The notes under the pieces are model-generated. The model ran no database searches. It saw only the letters and a program-made list of their open reading frames with translations, and was not told the origin of the DNA. A stretch of 64,000 nucleotides of DNA from Lineolata rhizophorae (Eukaryota; Ascomycota; Dothideomycetes; Lineolatales; Lineolataceae): NCBI GenBank assembly GCA_010093515.1, contig MU001675.1, positions 1,193,031 to 1,257,030 of the forward strand, in the 5' to 3' direction. Positions within the stretch are counted from its first letter, which is position 1, and every line of letters starts with the position of its first letter. Made by a program: the position numbers and the translations under genes. This document shows positions 21,133 through 33,297 of the stretch, in pieces.

Positions 21133-22599
21133 CTAAATCCGCCTAGCTTGGAGACGAACGCTAGCCTCTTCAGGGTGCTCTCTCTCAACATGCGCGCGGT
21201 ACTCGGCTTCATCAGGAAAGCCCTTGCGGCAGGTTGGCGCCCTACAGGCATTCTTCACCCATCGATGTTCGCTGGTGATATGGTCCCGGCGCTTGGAGTA
21301 GAGCTGTTCCAAGCACTCGCAAAAGTGGCAGCGGTAGAGAGACGTTCCAGGGTGGACGCGCTCCATATGCTTGTCTATGTCCTTGATGTGCCTAGCTAAA
21401 AAGCCGCAACCAGCAGCTGGACAAGGGTAGCCTTGGCCATGCACCTCGTATGCATGCGCCATTATCTCATTCTCGTCTTGAAACTTGGCCGAGCATCCCA
21501 GCTTCCAGCAAGCCAGACCGATGTTCTGTGTAGCTTGGGCTCTACCGGGACCAAACAAAGCTTGTTGCTCCCGCAACAATGTGCCGTCGTCCTTGCATTG
21601 CGCGTCCTTTTTCCTTTGGATGTCTTTCAGTAGATGATCCGACTTGCCTCCCTTCCTCTTTCTACCCGAGGTCTTCGATTGACCAGCCTTTTTGGTGGAC
21701 TCCGCATTTGATTGAGCTGGAGCAGGACGAGGATAGGGCTCGGGCTCCTCGAGCTCGAAATCTTGCTTTACTTCCTTGCCGAAGTCCTTGTCGTCCGTTC
21801 CCGATTGGATACCGCTCAAGTGATCTATGAGCGACTCCATCACCAAGGCATGGTAAGTCTGACTAGTGAAGTCTTCGGTCTTGACGACAGGGCTCTTGGG
21901 GGGATCTTCCTCGTCGGGATCATCCTTCATATCGGAATCCATCTTGCGACGGACTGCGAGCTTACGCGTGCCCGTAGGGCTATTGTCGGCCGACGTGTAG
22001 GTATAGGTGGTCGTACCAGGCTTCTTGTGGACGCGGCCCTCGGTAGGCTTCTCAGAGCCGAGGGACGTAGCATTGGCTAGCAAAACAGACTTTAGGTTGG
22101 GGTCCGGCGTGTTCTTGTCGGGATTGATTGCAGTCGAGACAGCTTTATTGTCGGAACCAGATGGCTTCTTTTTGGTCTTGGGAATGTCTCCCGGCTCATC
22201 AATCGAGGCCAGAGCCTTCAATACGTCCGCGGGAATGTTTGCGGCCCAGAGCGGCTCGTTGTCGTCATCTTCCTCTTTAATTGAAGGGACGGAGAACTCC
22301 GCAGAAGAAGAGCCGACGTGACCGCCCGTGTTGGAGAGTGAGATCGGTGCCATTTCGCTCGCGGCGGCGGCCGTATGCGATGATCCATCAAACGCCACAC
22401 CGCAGTATGCGCCTAACGGGCAAGTCCGTACATGCTCAGCCAAGTCATATTCCCCGCCCTGCAGTCCGATGTCATGATGGATCGCATCGGAATCTGTTGG
22501 TTTGCTTGTGCCCTCAGGATCTCTCATGGTAGCGCTTGTAGGCTCTTGAGAGCATAAGATGCGTTTGGACGCTTCAGAAGCCCTCTGGTGGTCCGACAT
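21133..22599 (-). CDS. C2H2 zinc-finger protein, function unknown
   Basis: One exon, 488 residues. Residues 1-370 are acidic, Ser/Pro/Lys-rich and disordered, with several SP/TP sites and a basic patch KTSGRKRKGGK near 320 that could be a nuclear signal. The C-terminal 110 residues hold four Cys/His units: CWKLGCSAKF..HAYEVH, CPAAGCGFLARHIKDIDKHMERVH, CHFCE..HITSEH and CRAPTCRKGFPDEAEYRAHVEREH, the standard CxxxxC/CxxC...HxxxxH layout of fungal C2H2 proteins. Nuclear DNA or RNA binding is inferred. No close named relative is recognised. A second Met at residue 25 is a possible start. Confidence 0.75.
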   Translation of the reverse strand: MSDHQRASEASKRILCSQEPTSATMRDPEGTSKPTDSDAIHHDIGLQGGEYDLAEHVRTCPLGAYCGVAFDGSSHTAAAASEMAPISLSNTGGHVGSSSAEFSVPSIKEEDDDNEPLWAANIPADVLKALASIDEPGDIPKTKKKPSGSDNKAVSTAINPDKNTPDPNLKSVLLANATSLGSEKPTEGRVHKKPGTTTYTYTSADNSPTGTRKLAVRRKMDSDMKDDPDEEDPPKSPVVKTEDFTSQTYHALVMESLIDHLSGIQSGTDDKDFGKEVKQDFELEEPEPYPRPAPAQSNAESTKKAGQSKTSGRKRKGGKSDHLLKDIQRKKDAQCKDDGTLLREQQALFGPGRAQATQNIGLACWKLGCSAKFQDENEIMAHAYEVHGQGYPCPAAGCGFLARHIKDIDKHMERVHPGTSLYRCHFCECLEQLYSKRRDHITSEHRWVKNACRAPTCRKGFPDEAEYRAHVEREHPEEASVRLQARRI

Positions 22600-23759
22600 G
22601 GCCGTCGAGTACGCGAAGTAGCGTGGTAATGCCTAGATGACAATGTGTTGCGTCAGCATCCAAGGTAACAGTGATCTATTGAGGCCATCAAGAAGTTTCA
22701 CGTTTGAAGTGACTGTGCTAAAGGGCGACGTACTATTTGCGTGGCACTGATACTCTCACGATATTGGTATTTGGAATGTTGCTAGTATCGTGAGAAAGGC
22801 TAGTACTCGATAGAGACAAAAAGAGGCAGATCGGATCCTATATACTTTTTGCGACGAGGTTTCAAGCACCCTTTAGCCATGGCCGGTTCGAAGCGAGGGC
22901 AGGCGCTTCCTAAATTGATTCACTGGTAACCGGGATCTATGTTAGTTGTACTTGCATAAACGAATATATGGCAGTGTCGTCCATGACCGATCTAGGCAGA
23001 AGCAGGCACAATAATGACGATTGAGTGCATAGCCTCCGAGTCTAGACCCAGCATGTGGTTGAACAGGGCAAGTGCAACATGGACCCAAGCATTAAGCTTC
23101 AGCTCTAACAAATTTCCTGCGAAATTTCTGAATTGCTCGGTATCACGGAACTAGACCCGCTATTGATGTGCCAGATTCGCTAAGGTGGTGTAATCTTAAT
23201 GTATGCTTAACCATGTCATTCTCATTGTAAATAGCTCATATGCTTTTGTTCAGAGCAAGAGATCTCCAAGCATACAAGCGAACAGATCGGGCTTATGGAT
23301 CCGTAGCTACGAATGTTAAGTGACACTGTGAATGGAATGGATAAAGCTAGAACCTAAATTTCGGGCAAGTAGCCACTATTACTGGGCGCTTCAAACGGTG
23401 ATAGTCAGGTCCATGATTCTATAGATCACGCGAGTTGCTCATGCTTGTCATGTATATCATCATGTTGTAGTACTACAGAATGCTGGAGGGGCGTGTTCGT
23501 CCTGCACTGGGGAATGGTAATTGCTTAAATATTTTCGCTTGCTAAGGTGTTCAAAGCCTAACATCTCCAATTTCAATGTTGACAACGCCCAAGAGTTATA
23601 GTAGGAATTTTATATGCAGCAAAACCCCGTGCATTATATCGTCATAAAGCTACCTCTTCAATTGCATGGCATAAAGTACTGGGAACCCTTTAGGGCATCG
23701 AGCTGCAAGGTCCCTTCTTCCAAGCATCAGACGACGCTTCTTTTTGACTTGTTTTAGCT
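22600..23759. other. AT-richer spacer upstream of the C2H2 gene
   Basis: About 1.15 kb dense in stops on both strands, of lower GC than its neighbours. Includes the promoter of the C2H2 gene. No coding remnant or repeat was recognised. Confidence 0.55.
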
Positions 23760-24227
23760 TTACACCCTATTCCTACCTTCCGCCGGCCGCACCTCTTCAG
23801 ACAACTCGTTCTCTCCCACCAACAACGGCGGGAAATGAACAAACCCGCTGTCATCCGGATGCAGTGTCCACCCTCTCAAACAACTCTCACACGGTACGAT
23901 GTCTATTTTGACACCGTCATCCTTAGGGCTCTTGCCGACTGTAGAGAAGACCGAGAAATCCCTACGGCACGTGAGACAGTGCATGGTGCGCTTGATCGTA
24001 ATATCACGCATGTCAGACGCGGCGTTTTGCTCACACGTGACCACTTGGGGCGCCACGACGAAGCTAGCGGAGTTGTCTGCGTTAGGTTTAGCTATGTTCC
24101 TCTTAAGCAGAAGCGTAGCCTTGAGGATGGTGGCAAAATGCGCGGCCGGAGGTTTGGCAGGAGTCATACTTACCGATCTAAATGACATAGAAGTCCTTGC
24201 AGGCGACTCGCAGCCACGATCCGGCAC
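23760..24227 (-). CDS. Small hypothetical protein with paired CxxC motifs
   Basis: 155 residues, not recognised. Two CxxC pairs, CLTC and CESC about 35 residues apart, could bind one zinc ion. The end HPDDSGFVHFPPLLVGENELSEEV is protein-like in composition rather than random. The start is uncertain: a Met at residue 1 (24227) and another at about residue 14 are both possible, and an upstream exon cannot be excluded. It lies isolated in an AT-richer region between the C2H2 gene and the UCH gene. Confidence 0.4.
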   Translation of the reverse strand: MPDRGCESPARTSMSFRSVSMTPAKPPAAHFATILKATLLLKRNIAKPNADNSASFVVAPQVVTCEQNAASDMRDITIKRTMHCLTCRRDFSVFSTVGKSPKDDGVKIDIVPCESCLRGWTLHPDDSGFVHFPPLLVGENELSEEVRPAEGRNRV

Positions 24228-24679
24228 AAAAAGGCCGGGAAGCTAACTCGAGAGATGAGTTAGAAGCCTCGAGACCGAGTTGAAGCCATTGCTTGGATTT
24301 CGATACTTTATACTGACGTCTTCTTCATGCTATGTCTAGGGACATTGTAGGGCACAAGTTAGTCGAAAAAAAAGTGAGGAATTGGGGAATAGGACAAAGA
24401 ACTTTTGGCATAGCTTTGTTTCTTAGGTGCTCCGTATGGAACCGCTCAACACAACGTGATAGGACAATTAGCCTTTCTTTGTGCTCTTGTTTCATAATTT
24501 GTCCATTGCATCTATGCGTTTTGACTGTGAATATGGGTTTCCAAGGAGGTATGATAATAACACAGGCATGTCACATGATGGCAACAAGCCAACCATGGGT
24601 ATTAGCTGTTCCCCCCACTGAATGAGTGCTTTCCAAGATCGAGCACGAAAGATTCGAGTCTTTCGTTTGTAGTGCCCCC
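24228..24679. other. Spacer between the CxxC protein and the UCH gene
   Basis: Contains short frames only; probably the 3' untranslated region of the UCH gene. A possible donor GTAAGG overlaps the UCH stop codon, so an alternative C-terminal exon could lie here. Confidence 0.45.
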
Positions 24680-26231
24680 TTACCCGACAGTTTCGACAAG
24701 CTCCCTCAGAACACCATTCTCTGCCAAGTATCCCACCCACTTGTGGATCATGGGGCCGAAGTCGCATCTCCGCTCCAGAGCTTTTCGTGTATCAGCACGG
24801 GCCGATTCCGCTTCATCCCTGATCGCAATCTTCACCTTAGCCTGCTGATTGATCAAGTCATGCCTAACATCTAGTAGGCCGGACATGCTCTCGTCAATTG
24901 CGACCTTCTTCTCCACCGCTGCTGGTATATTAGAGTCTTCGATTAGGCTAGCAAAAACACCAAGGGCGAGATCGGGGCCCCGGACAACGTCGTCATCGCT
25001 GTCCGTAGTGAAGTTCTTCCACTCCGCGTCGGTATCGTCAAGCGTCTTCTCAACCTTACGCAGACTGCAAATATTGGCCGCGAGTTCTTCACGCAAAGTG
25101 GTGACCGGGTCCTTGACGAGAGACATGAGATTGAATTCAATCTCTTCTTGCTCATATGCGGCCATTTTGTCAACAAGAAGAGGAGCGACCGAGCCGAGCC
25201 AATTTCCCTCCAAATAGGCACCTTGTATTTTGGTTAAAAGCAAGCTCAAGCATGCAAGGGTGGATTAAAGCATACCGAGATTGCGGGGCTGCCGATCCAG
25301 GCCGTCAAGCTGCCATACTTCGCCGTTGATGGGCACGAAGGCGATGAAGTGGAAAGCCTGGTCGTTCTCATCTTCATCGGCATTGTCGTCTTTCCTGGAT
25401 CTCTTGCGGTCGGTGTAGTTGTTCTTCATCCCCAAGTCGATATTCATCATATCCATCTTCCTATGAAAATGTCAGCATATAGATCAAGACGTAGGTCAAA
25501 GGAGATGTCAGCAGATGAAGAATGCAGGAATGAGCCTTACCTCGCAAAAGAGTTGTGGATGTTCTTAATAAACTCGAAGTTGACGAGCTGGTAACCTCGT
25601 TGCGCGGGGGTGAACTCCTTGGTGAAGTCTCTGAAGCTGCGGAGACATTCTCCTAATTCGGCCTCAGAAATATTATTTACCAGATTTAGAAGAGCCACAG
25701 TAGCGCAGGCATTGCCGGTCAACTTGAAGGTGGTAAGCTTCCTGTATTGAGGTGCTGAAACTGGAGTCTTACCTGGTTGGCGAACCACACGTGATCGGGG
25801 CACGAAGCCTCCTGGTTTTCTGATCCATCTTCGCGGTAGCGAAAGAGGAAGATGAGGCCGTACACTGGTTTTCTAGAAACGATGAGAATGAGGGGCTTCA
25901 TAAAGCGCCACGTGGTCCATACGGAAGCATATCTAGGAGTTCTGGGTCGAGGCCGAGGACCTCCTGTACCCTGACTCCATGTACTCCAAACTCCTTAAGC
26001 ATGACATTGAAAATCGCCTTTGATACGCAGTTAGCTTGTTGGAGATCTAGAGGCGATATGCGCAATAGGATAGCTTACAGGATCCGAGTCAATTTCGCAG
26101 AAGCCTTGCCATTTTCGCCTCTCTTCCGCGGTGATCGGGCTCAAGAGGTCTTTGGAAAATACGACGTCATTGGCGGTTGAGTTAGGCTCGTTGTTTTCGC
26201 CGACTCGGCGCCTCTTTGACGCTTGTGCCAT
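24680..26231 (-). CDS. Ubiquitin C-terminal hydrolase, UCH37/UCHL5 type
   Basis: Six exons (26079-26231, 25923-26017, 25773-25872, 25541-25722, 25276-25460, 24680-25221), all with GT-AG introns and consistent phases, give 418 residues. The UCH catalytic set is complete: oxyanion Gln116 in WFANQ, nucleophile Cys122 in GNACAT, His214 in DQAFHFIAF and Asp229 in VWQLDGLD. The crossover-loop region after HNSFAR contains an acidic and basic insert (about 190-210). Residues 240-418 are helical and end MIHKWVGYLAENGVLRELVE, matching the C-terminal extension by which UCH37 proteins bind the proteasome receptor Rpn13 or INO80. It trims ubiquitin from substrates at the proteasome. The start at 26231 (MAQASKRRR) is preferred over an in-frame Met at 26339. 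Yeast lacks an orthologue but fission yeast has Uch2. Confidence 0.9.
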
Positions 26232-26905
26232 GGCGTCGGGCGTGGGCTCTGGATTAAAAGATCGAACTTGATAGAAGGCGCGATGAGAAGAGTTGGAGAG
26301 TTGCGGTGGCAACTGGAGAAGGAGTATCGCTTTCGGCAATAGTATTTGCCCGGTTTAAGAATTCATGAGGAAATGAACTCAGCGGAGCAGAAAGTTACGA
26401 GCATTATGGTGACGGGGTATCAAACTGCTGGAGCCGTTGCCAGCCAAAATCACGGGTGGTGAGTGCCAGATCCAATCAGCAGCATGAAAGCAAACCTTAT
26501 GGCCTTGCGACTTACCATTTAGCCGACGCCTGGTACCTAATTGATTGGCTGTAGTTATTTTGTATTTTCTTGACACCTCATAGCGGCAAGTCAAGCGTGG
26601 AAAGCACGTGGGAAGTCACGGAAGTGGTGGAACTGGCCGAGCTAGGGCCCCGACACAGTCCCTTGCCAAGACCGGCCAATGCTTCCGGTCCCGTCTTTCG
26701 CCAACAAAAACACGTCCACCGCCCGCGCGCGTCGCACCCAGCATCTGCATCGTCGCGGCAGGTTACAAACTCACTCCCTCCACCAGCCCTCCACGATCCT
26801 CCTCGTCGACCGCCGCCTTCCTAATTCAATCCAGAGCCTCGTTGAACCCGCCTACCCGCTTGTCGCAACGGAGTGCGGCTTGGCCAGCCGCGACCGCGCG
26901 ATGCA
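26232..26905. promoter_or_regulatory. Divergent promoter region of the UCH gene and POM152
   Basis: About 670 bases between the two starts. The half next to POM152 is C/T-rich and GC-rich and probably forms its leader. No specific site was recognised. Confidence 0.5.
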
Positions 26906-29900
26906 ATGTACGGCACGCCTAGGCTCCGCTCCGCGTTTCCCGCAACTCCTCCGACCGCACGAGGCCGCCAGTACGACTATGGCGCGCCGAACGGAGATGA
27001 TGGCTGGGGTGGCGGGCAGCGCAACGTTCCGCCTCTCCACGAGATGCCTGCTCCTGCGCCAGCTGGCGCGCCAGACACCTTGGGACCGGTGATACCTTTC
27101 AATATTGCGGATGCGCCGACCCAGCGCTTCTGGGTCTGCTCCATCTGGGTGGCCTTCTTTGCGTGGAGGCTGTTTGACATGTATCATCTGGTTGTGGATG
27201 AGACGGAGTCGCTATGGCTGTTCATGAAATGGGTGGCCATTGACGGCATTTTCCTCTACGGGGTGCCTGCTTTTCGAATACCGTGGTTGGAATGGAGTCC
27301 AGGCCTCACGACCATACTCTTCCTCCTTCACGCTGGCCTAGATGCCGTGTTGATGTTCCGAATTCAGGTAGGCGGCGCTCGGCATGATGGAGGTGCATTT
27401 CATTGCGCTAACAACTGCAGATACCCGTTTACACCTTACTAGTCTCTCTCACAAAAATTCTTTATGACTCGGAGCTCACGATCTCCGAGCATTGGGTTAA
27501 TCCAAAGTCAATCATGCACAACGAGTCCCTCATCCTCGGGAAGCAGATTGTCCACATTCTACCAGAAGGGTGAGTTTTTCTTCGCCGCGGAATCTACGCA
27601 AAATAGTTTTATTCTGATGTTGCTTTTTTCCTAGATCCGCACATCTGAATACGGACGGGCTGTCTTTCTGCCTGGGCGGCTCAAAGACGTCTGTGCAACT
27701 ACCCATACAGATCAACCAAACCACTCCCGCGCTCATCGAGCTCCACCGTGAAGATCTGGACACCTCCGCCAATGAAACAATCAGCATAGGGTCATCTGCG
27801 GCCAAGAAAATGAAGCGGGAGGCGGAGAGAAAAAAGAAGACAAATAACCCCAACAGCCCTCTAGTTCTAGAGTACACAATAAAGAAGACAGGGATTTACA
27901 GGTTGGACCGTGTCGTTGACGCTTCGCAACTAGAGGTTCAGACACGGTCGTCTAAAGTGGAGGTCGTGTCGTGTCCAAAGGCGTGGATCATGCCGCTATC
28001 TCCGAACAAATGCAAGGGCGAGTTGTCAGAGGCTCAGCTGGTAGTCGAAGGGACCCCGCCGCTCAAGATCAAGTATCGAAAAATGGTCAACGACGTCGAG
28101 CGTGAAGTCACTTCCCAGAGCATACAGCCCCCTGGAGATTTCATGGGGTCCATTGAGCAGCAAGCGGATGCATTGGTCCCCTCTACACATGGGAGCGCTT
28201 CTCGGGCTCGGTCACACACCATCGAAGTGCCCTTGACAGAGTCTCTGACTAGCAGTGGTACATGGGTCTATTCGGTTGAACAAGTTCAGGATGCACTCGG
28301 CAACGTGGTTAACTATACGGCACGAAACGAGGATGGCGAACGTATCAAGCAGAAAAATGCAGGACTCGAACAATCGTTCGTAGTCCACGATCGGCCCACT
28401 GTTACGCTAGACAGAACCGGAACACAAAATCCTCTCAGGATTGCGAAGGGTTCCTCCACGTCTTTACCAATTATTCTCGGCTCTACTGGGCAGAGTAATG
28501 TCAAGGGGACGTATCGTATAGAGTACTTCTTTACTCCCGAGGATGAGCTACTCCCGAATGGCGATCGTAGCAACAATTCTACGGTGAAGTCCTTTTCATC
28601 AAAGAATCCTAAAGAGAAGCCGACCATTCATGAGAGCGGGCTGTACTCGCTCAAGTCCGTCTCGACCGACCACTGCTCAGGAGATGTACTCGAGCCTGCC
28701 TCCTGCCTCCTGCAAATCCCTCCGAGACCAAGCCTATCCATCTCAACAGAGGCTATCGAGGACAAGTGCGCAGGCAATCCTATTGGTTTGCGAGTTAGCC
28801 TCGACCTTACTGGGACTCCGCCGTTCGTCGTTTATTACAGCCAAAGTCGCGAGGGTGAGAAACTTGTCAAGACTTTTCCGGAGAGGATCAACGGGATGCG
28901 CCACCAGATTGAGCTACAACCTCCAGAGGCTGGCCGATACACATACACATTCTTGGAGATGACGGACGATGTGTATAAAACACGGCAGCCTCTATCGGGC
29001 TCGGATAAGGTACTGAAACAGACCGTCAAGCCTGCAGCGTCGGCGCACTTCACGAACGCGGCATCACCTAGGCGTGCCTGTATCGATGAGTCTGTGGAGT
29101 TCGACGTCCGGCTCCAAGGCGAGGGTCCCTGGGCGCTCGACTACGAGCTCGTCCACGGTGGCAAGCGCCAAAAACGTTCGATCGACAAAATTGAGACTGA
29201 AACGTACAAAATCCACACCGACGAGCTATCTGATGGCGGCAATTACACGCTCGCATTGGTCAGCATCACGGATAAAGCAAATTGCCGCGAATTCCTCAAC
29301 GACGAAGCCACGATCATGGTCAGGCACCAGCGGCCTAAGGGATCTTTTGGCCATATCGGAGGCAAGCGCACGGTGAGGACGCTGGAGGGGAAACCGGTCG
29401 ACTTGCCTCTTAGACTTACGGGCGAAGGCCCCTGGAGCATAACGTATCAAAAGCAAAATGCTTCGGCACGAGCAATTCAGCGGACAGTGAAGGAAGCCAA
29501 TGGCGTAATTAGTGTCGATGACCAGGGGTCTTACGAGCTTGTGGATGTGAAGGATAACGTGTGCCCTGGTGTTGTTGATGGGTCGGGTAAGCAATTTGAG
29601 GTGCTTTGGGTTCCACGGCCGCGTATAGTTGTTCCAGACTCGGCGAGAACGGAGCTCAGGAACGGTATCCATATCAAACCCGATGTTTGTGAGGGTGACG
29701 ATGACAATCTTGAGTTGTTGCTCCAAGGTAAGTTTACTATGTTACTATTACTGCACAACTACATTAGTCTAACGTCTATCACAGGTTCTCAGCCGTTCGA
29801 GGTTAAATACGAAGAACGTGTGAAGCTCGATAAAGGTTCTCGTGCACCCAAAGTCAAAGACTTCAACGCTGGCTTGGGCGTCGCTTCTGTGCGAATGGAG

Positions 29901-30896
29901 ACTGCTCAACCTGGAGAGTATGATTACAAGTTCTTGGAACTGAGCGATTCCAACTATGATACAAACTACAAGAAGCAGCCGTTGTTAAACGTCAAGCAAC
30001 GCGTCAATCCGCTACCTACCGCTCAATTCGAGCATCCTGGAAAAACTTACAGCTATTGCGCGAAGGAAGGAGAGGGTAAGAAGGTCATCCCGGTTACATT
30101 CACTGGTCAGCCGCCATTCGAGCTGGAAGTTGAAATCCGCCATCACTCTGCCTTTAAACCGGAGGTGGTGACGAGGAACAGTACCACGTTGAAGTACGAC
30201 TTGACTATCCCGCACCATTATCTCCACAAGGGCAATTCGCAAGTCTGGATTCGCAAGGTGCGCGATGCCCGCGGCTGCCAGCGGACCGTGGATCCAACTA
30301 CGTCGCCGCGCGTCCAGGTCGCCGTGCACGAGGCACCTACCATCATACCCGTCGAGAATCGACAAGACTACTGCGTCGGTGACCGGCTTTCGTTCGTCCT
30401 GTCCGGTATGGCACCCTTCAACGTCTACTACACGTTTCAGGGCCAGGAGCGGCGGGCGCACGAAGCCGGCACGTCTTTCCGGCGCATCGCCGAGAAGCCC
30501 GGCGAGTTCGTCATCACGGGCGTCACGGACGCCATGTCCGAATGCCGGTCGACAGCTCCCATCGAGCGACACATCCACGAGCTACCGTCGGTGCGGGTCG
30601 GGCGCGGGCGCGAGAGCCGGGTTGACATCCACGAGGGCGGCCAGGCGACCATCACTTTCCAATTCTGGGGCGCGCCGCCGTTCGAGTTCGTGCTGACGCG
30701 GAGCACGACGCCGCGGCGCAAGGGCGACCGCGCCCAGGTGCTCGAGACGGAGGCGCTGAGGAGCGAAGGGCACGAGTTGAGCATCACGCGGAGCGAGGAG
30801 GGCACGTACGAAGTCGTGGCGATTAGGGACAAGTACTGCTCGTTTGCGAAGCAGGGGTACGCGATTCCGGGGAAGAGCAAGCTTTTGCAGCAGTAG
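26906..30896 (+). CDS. Nuclear pore membrane glycoprotein Pom152
   Basis: Four exons (26906-27367, 27421-27569, 27635-29727, 29785-30896) with 53-, 65- and 57-base GT-AG introns give 1271 residues, the usual size. The N-terminus MYGTPRLRSAFPATPPT is typical of filamentous fungal Pom152. Hydrophobic segments at about 75-100, 108-125 and 133-155 form the membrane anchor. The rest lies in the perinuclear lumen and consists of repeated immunoglobulin-like domains; I count eight occurrences of the strand motif G-x-x-P-(F/L/W) followed by an alternating hydrophobic strand (GTPPLKIKY, GTPPFVVYY, GEGPWALDY, GEGPWSITY, GSQPFEVKY, GQPPFELEV, GMAPFNVYY, GAPPFEFVL), spaced roughly 100-130 residues. These form the luminal ring of the pore. 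Divergent from the UCH gene. Confidence 0.93.
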
Positions 30897-31813
30897 AAGG
30901 AAGGGGTGTAGCGAGTTTTAAAGGACTTGTCGGTTGAAATGGATGCATTTTTGCTCTGGACCTTCCTTTTGCCTGACTTGCAAGACGGTGAACGGGGACA
31001 GCAAGTTGTAATTGTTGCATTGCAGGGCGTTTGATCACGAATGCATGGGTTTGTTCACCTGCCAACGGGCAGATTGGCCGACTGTACCTAGTCTTGGGTG
31101 CACAGGGAAACAGTATTCCCAAATTGTAATTCTCATTTATTCTTCTAGATTGCCTTAGGCCTCCGCACAAAATCGCAAATGCTGCCTATCTGTAATCGCT
31201 TAGGTTAGGCGTCCGGCATCACCTACCCGAAGCAGCCGGAGCTGCGTCTTAGGCGAGACATTTGACTTTAGAGCTTAAATGGGGGTGCAGGGGTGGAGGT
31301 GTCCCTCGAGCATCCGCGCCGCGATCGTATTGGACGGTCGGCGCTCAGCGATGCGGGCCACTTGCGCTGCTCGATGGATTCGGCGACCTCGCGACGTTCG
31401 ATTTTTCGTGTGTCACCGCTCGCCTTCCTAGTAGGGGGCATATAGAGGGTGTACTATATGTGCGGTTTATATAGCGTAGGAGTGCCAATTAAAAGCTGCT
31501 CTAAGACCCTGCTTGGGCTGGTATGGCCTTAAGGCGGATAGTTTCGTGCTCATCTCTTCTGGTGTCTGGCCAACACACTGCTATACCAATTGTACCCATG
31601 CGGTTTCATCGATCTATACAAGACATAAGACCAAACCCCGTAATAAAGCTAGCGTTTCATATTAAAAACAATTATAGGTTACCTTCGTAAGTGAGGACAG
31701 CCAATGTGGTCAGTTGCGACGTCGCCATTTCAAAAGAATTGCCCCAACAGGAAGGAAGCCCGGATCTGGGACATAGAGAAGTGCTGTGAGTTCTTCGTAC
31801 TTCAACAGCACGC
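30897..31813. other. Convergent 3' spacer
   Basis: Between the ends of POM152 and the aldo-keto reductase. AT-richer towards the right; no gene is recognised. Confidence 0.55.
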
Positions 31814-32804
31814 CTATGCCGATTGTACAACTCCCCTGAAAGCCCCTCTAACGAACTCCCACTCGCCCGGATGCTCCCCTGCCCACTTCTTCACAGTCAC
31901 AATCGCCTCTAGGTCCTCTCTCATCCGCTGCGCCGACGTCGTCCCATTCAATACCGCAATCCCCAGATCCATCACCAGCGCATACAGCGCGACTTCGCCG
32001 GATACGCCCGCCAGCTGGCTCAGGCCTCTTACCGGCTCGCTCATCCGCAACTGCGGGTTCGCCGTCAGCGTCCAGAACGACTCGTACAAGATGCCGTTCT
32101 TAGTGCAGAAGTCGCGTACGGGTACATCGTAGCGCGTGGCCGGATAGAAGCGGTTCTGCACGACGGCGGGCTTGACCTTGGCGCTCTCGTAGATGGCTTG
32201 GAGCTCCGGCGCAGTGACGTTGGAGATGCCGAGGCTGCGGATCTGGTGTGGGACGTAGGTCTCGAGGAGGGACCAGGCTTGGAGCGTGGTTTGCATGGTG
32301 CGTAGAGGGGAGTGGAGCAGAAGGCAGTCGATGTAGGAATCATTAACGGAGTCCGGGGAGTCGGATGGCCGAAGGTTGTAGAGTGAGGAGGATATGGAGT
32401 CCCGGAGTTGAGTATCGAGTGGCGAGTTTATGTCGTAGGGCATGTTGTTCAAGTCGTGGCCAGGGGGTGAGGTAAACTTCGTTTGCAACTAATGCCAATA
32501 AAATCTAATCAATAACTACCCGCCAAAGCAAAAGTAGACTATATTTCAGAAAAAAAGAATTAACACTTACGAATATGCTCTCCCGCCTCAACTTCCCGAG
32601 TTTAAAAGTCTCACGCAGCGCATCGCCGACCAAGTCTTCCTCGTAATGCTTAGGCTGGCCAGCAGTATCAACAGCTTTGAAACCAGCAGCAAGTGCCTCT
32701 TTTACGAGGGCAGTCGTATTCCCCTTCTTCCATGCCGTGCCATAGATAAATGGCGGGCTCCCGGCAAGCCGCAGCACGTTGTTGGCTAGACCTTCAAATG
32801 CCAT
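31814..32804 (-). CDS. Aldo-keto reductase
   Basis: Exon 1 (32571-32804) and exon 2 (31814-32488) join across an 82-base intron (GTAAGT/TTAG) to give 302 residues. The catalytic tetrad of the superfamily is complete: Asp46 in AVDTAG, Tyr54 in KHYEED, Lys82 in LQTKFTSP and His137 in CLLLHSPL. SLGISNVTAPELQAI and VVQNRFYP are the conserved barrel strands before the cofactor site. The substrate cannot be told; it resembles D-xylose-reductase or diketoreductase-like members that use NADPH in the cytosol. The expected C-terminal NADPH-binding Arg region (STSAQRMREDLEA) is present. Divergent from COG5. Confidence 0.88.
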
Positions 32805-33297
32805 AATTCAGTGGTTGAGCTTCAGGCGCCTTCGTGCTGAATTCCAGGGCTTCAAGCGAGAGGCTCGGGCTGGGGCATCCTTTGAGTGTGCCGGCGTGGA
32901 TGGCATGTCGTGTGTGGAGTGTGAATATGAGGTCACTGGGGCAAGGAAGAGCTCTGGACGAGCGTGCCAAGATACCAGGGATATGACGACCATTGATTGG
33001 CTAGCGGGACTTCGAATGTCAACTTTCGCGAAGCTCCACCACAATGAACTGTTGTGGTGAGGGCGCAGTTTGTCTTGGTTACCCTCAGATGGGTTTGATC
33101 TTCTATAGGACACAATGTCCAAGTTTTAGGATTTTGACAAGCTCTCACCGGCAATCCTTCAGCTCAAGTTCACGATGAGTGTTCCACGAATCTTTCTCTA
33201 GCACGAGCTCAAACCACCACCACCACCACCCGTGATTGCACCATCGACCATAGATCTCGCCAACTCGGTATCCCCAACCACAACTATAACCACCGCC
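32805..33297. promoter_or_regulatory. Divergent promoter region of the aldo-keto reductase and COG5
   Basis: About 490 bases. A CAC/ACC repeat at about 33,211-33,230 lies just upstream of COG5. No defined site was recognised. Confidence 0.5.

Noticed and set aside
22880-22920. GGTTCGA-containing sequence resembling a tRNA B box
   Set aside because: No matching A box, acceptor stem or anticodon arm could be placed around it; similar isolated matches elsewhere (for example 36,625) also failed.
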